Assembly: GCA_021785335.1 (NCBI GenBank)
Contig: JAJYFW010000077.1
Location: forward strand, 1-7,623
Source of the DNA: Pseudomonadota bacterium
GTDB lineage: Bacteria; Pseudomonadota; Alphaproteobacteria; Acetobacterales; Acetobacteraceae
Reading direction: 5' to 3'
Length of the DNA: 7,623 bases
The notes below the pieces were generated by a model, which was not told where the DNA came from, did not search any database, and worked only from the letters and a program-made list of their open reading frames with translations. Every line of letters begins with the position of its first letter. Positions within the stretch are counted from its first letter, which is position 1. Shown piece by piece: positions 6,826 through 7,623 of this stretch. The translations under genes and the position numbers were made by a program.

Positions 6826-7623
6826 GCGGCGAGCAGCCGTCCGTCGGGCAGGTAGAGGCGCGGTGTCCTGCCGCGTCCGCGCCTGAGGTAGAAGCCGAGG
6901 CAGCCGTCGCCCATGCCCGCGACCGCGAGATCCTCGCGGAAGGTGCCGGCGAGCAGCACCGGCGGCGCGTCGGCATCGGCGGCGTCGACGCGCAGCAGGG
7001 CCGGTTCCAGCGGGTTCGCCTCGTTCATCGCCCAGCCGATCATCATGTCCGGGCCGTCCTGGTCAAGATGGCCGATCCAGCGCCCGCGCCCGGCGGCGGG
7101 GCCGCGGGCCAGCCGCGCGCGGATCGGCTCCAGTGCCGGGTCGTCCGCGCCGATGCGCCGGCCGCATTCCTCCTTCGGCCCGCCGGCCGGCGCGTCCGCC
7201 GCGTTCTCGAACATCCAGCGCGATTCGAGGTCGATGAAGCTTTCCGCCGGCGCGCCCTCGGCGAGCAGCACGTCGTGGCGGTCGAGCTCGACATGCACGT
7301 AGTCAAACCCGTCGCGCGGGGCGAGGCGGCGGATGGTGCTGCCGTTCACCAGAAGCTCGGCCGGGATCAGGATGCCATCGAACCAGAGCGCGTGCAGCGG
7401 CGAGACCACCAGCGGCCGGCGCGGGCAATCCGGCCCCAGCGCGCCGGGCGCGATGCGGATCGGCCGGCGCGAGGGATCGGAGGCGAAGACGTCGCCGGTC
7501 ACGTGCCGCCGGCCCAGCCAGCGCACCCGCGCGATCTCGCCTGCGAGTGTGCGCACGAGGTCGCCGGCGCGCAGCGACCCGGCCTCGACGTCACCGTCCG
7601 GGGTCGCGATGCGGGTGAACGGC
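6822..7623 (-). CDS. Hint_2 domain protein with C-terminal beta-rich module (5' end outside the window)
   Basis: The reverse frame is open to the window edge; 266 residues are visible, numbered here from the edge. The visible N-terminus (PFTRIATPDG, then SLRAGDLVRTLAG) is the start of a Hint_2 domain, and a nucleophilic cysteine, if present, would lie just outside. The domain continues with VRWLGRRHV, PIRIAPGALG, VVSPLHALWFDG (S74-P-L-H77, equivalent to the T-x-x-H motif of Hedgehog/intein domains) and HVELDRHDVLLAEGAPAESF (110-129), the signature of this family. Hint domains of this type can cleave or splice themselves out of secreted or surface proteins, but activity here is not shown. After a linker, GRWIGHLDQDG...GWAM (about 180-198) and FREDLAVAGMGDGCLGF (about 228-244) form the beta-rich module shared with the two neighbours. 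The GTG at 7554-7556 lies inside the domain and is not the real start. The gene is first in a coupled pair: its TGA overlaps the next ATG. Confidence 0.82.
   Translation of the reverse strand, partial: PFTRIATPDGDVEAGSLRAGDLVRTLAGEIARVRWLGRRHVTGDVFASDPSRRPIRIAPGALGPDCPRRPLVVSPLHALWFDGILIPAELLVNGSTIRRLAPRDGFDYVHVELDRHDVLLAEGAPAESFIDLESRWMFENAADAPAGGPKEECGRRIGADDPALEPIRARLARGPAAGRGRWIGHLDQDGPDMMIGWAMNEANPLEPALLRVDAADADAPPVLLAGTFREDLAVAGMGDGCLGFYLRRGRGRTPRLYLPDGRLLAA

Noticed and set aside
5606..6976. Reverse open frame (456 codons) crossing three Hint-like genes
   Set aside because: It is out of frame with the two reverse genes that align with each other throughout, and its product is Arg/Gly/Ala low complexity.
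7554..7556. GTG as the start of the edge Hint gene
   Set aside because: The Hint motif TRIATPDG and its AGDL turn are encoded upstream of it in the same frame, so the gene extends beyond the window.

Overview
The window is GC-rich (roughly 70% by eye), with strong G/C third-position bias and dense coding on both strands. Gene content and protein style point to an alphaproteobacterium, most likely Rhodospirillales/Acetobacteraceae. That placement is an inference: the most telling clue is a cluster of Hint_2-type proteins carrying a GW...D / R-x-DLA-x-x-G-x-GD beta-rich module. No RNA gene, CRISPR array, insertion sequence or phage feature is visible.

Left part (1-3494): the last 17 codons of an unidentified forward gene end tail-to-tail, with a 4-bp overlap, on a reverse-strand glutathione S-transferase gene. 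A 109-bp divergent intergenic region separates this GST gene from a two-gene forward operon. The operon holds a class III PLP aminotransferase closely resembling beta-alanine/omega-amino acid:pyruvate transaminases and an FAD-dependent oxidoreductase of the DAO family. The two genes overlap by one base (TGATG) and are probably translationally coupled. Together they look like an amine or omega-amino acid catabolic pair.

Middle (3527-4957, reverse): a membrane-anchored FMN/iron-sulfur protein homologous to the synthase domain of glutamate synthase. It lacks the glutaminase and C-terminal beta-helix domains. It converges on the FAD gene with a 32-bp gap that contains a small hairpin.

Right part (5073-7623): three proteins that I align by eye as paralogues, each with a Hint-like fold followed by a small beta-rich module. 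The forward gene (5073-5999) and the reverse gene (5956-6825) converge and overlap by 44 bp. The reverse gene is coupled through ATGA to an upstream reverse gene that runs off the window end. Only that edge gene keeps the conserved Hint histidine motifs in the visible part. The other two have lost the nucleophile position, the S/T-P-x-H motif and the D-x-H motif, so they look like catalytically dead Hint proteins. This mixed active/degenerate Hint cluster is the most unusual element of the window; its function is unknown.
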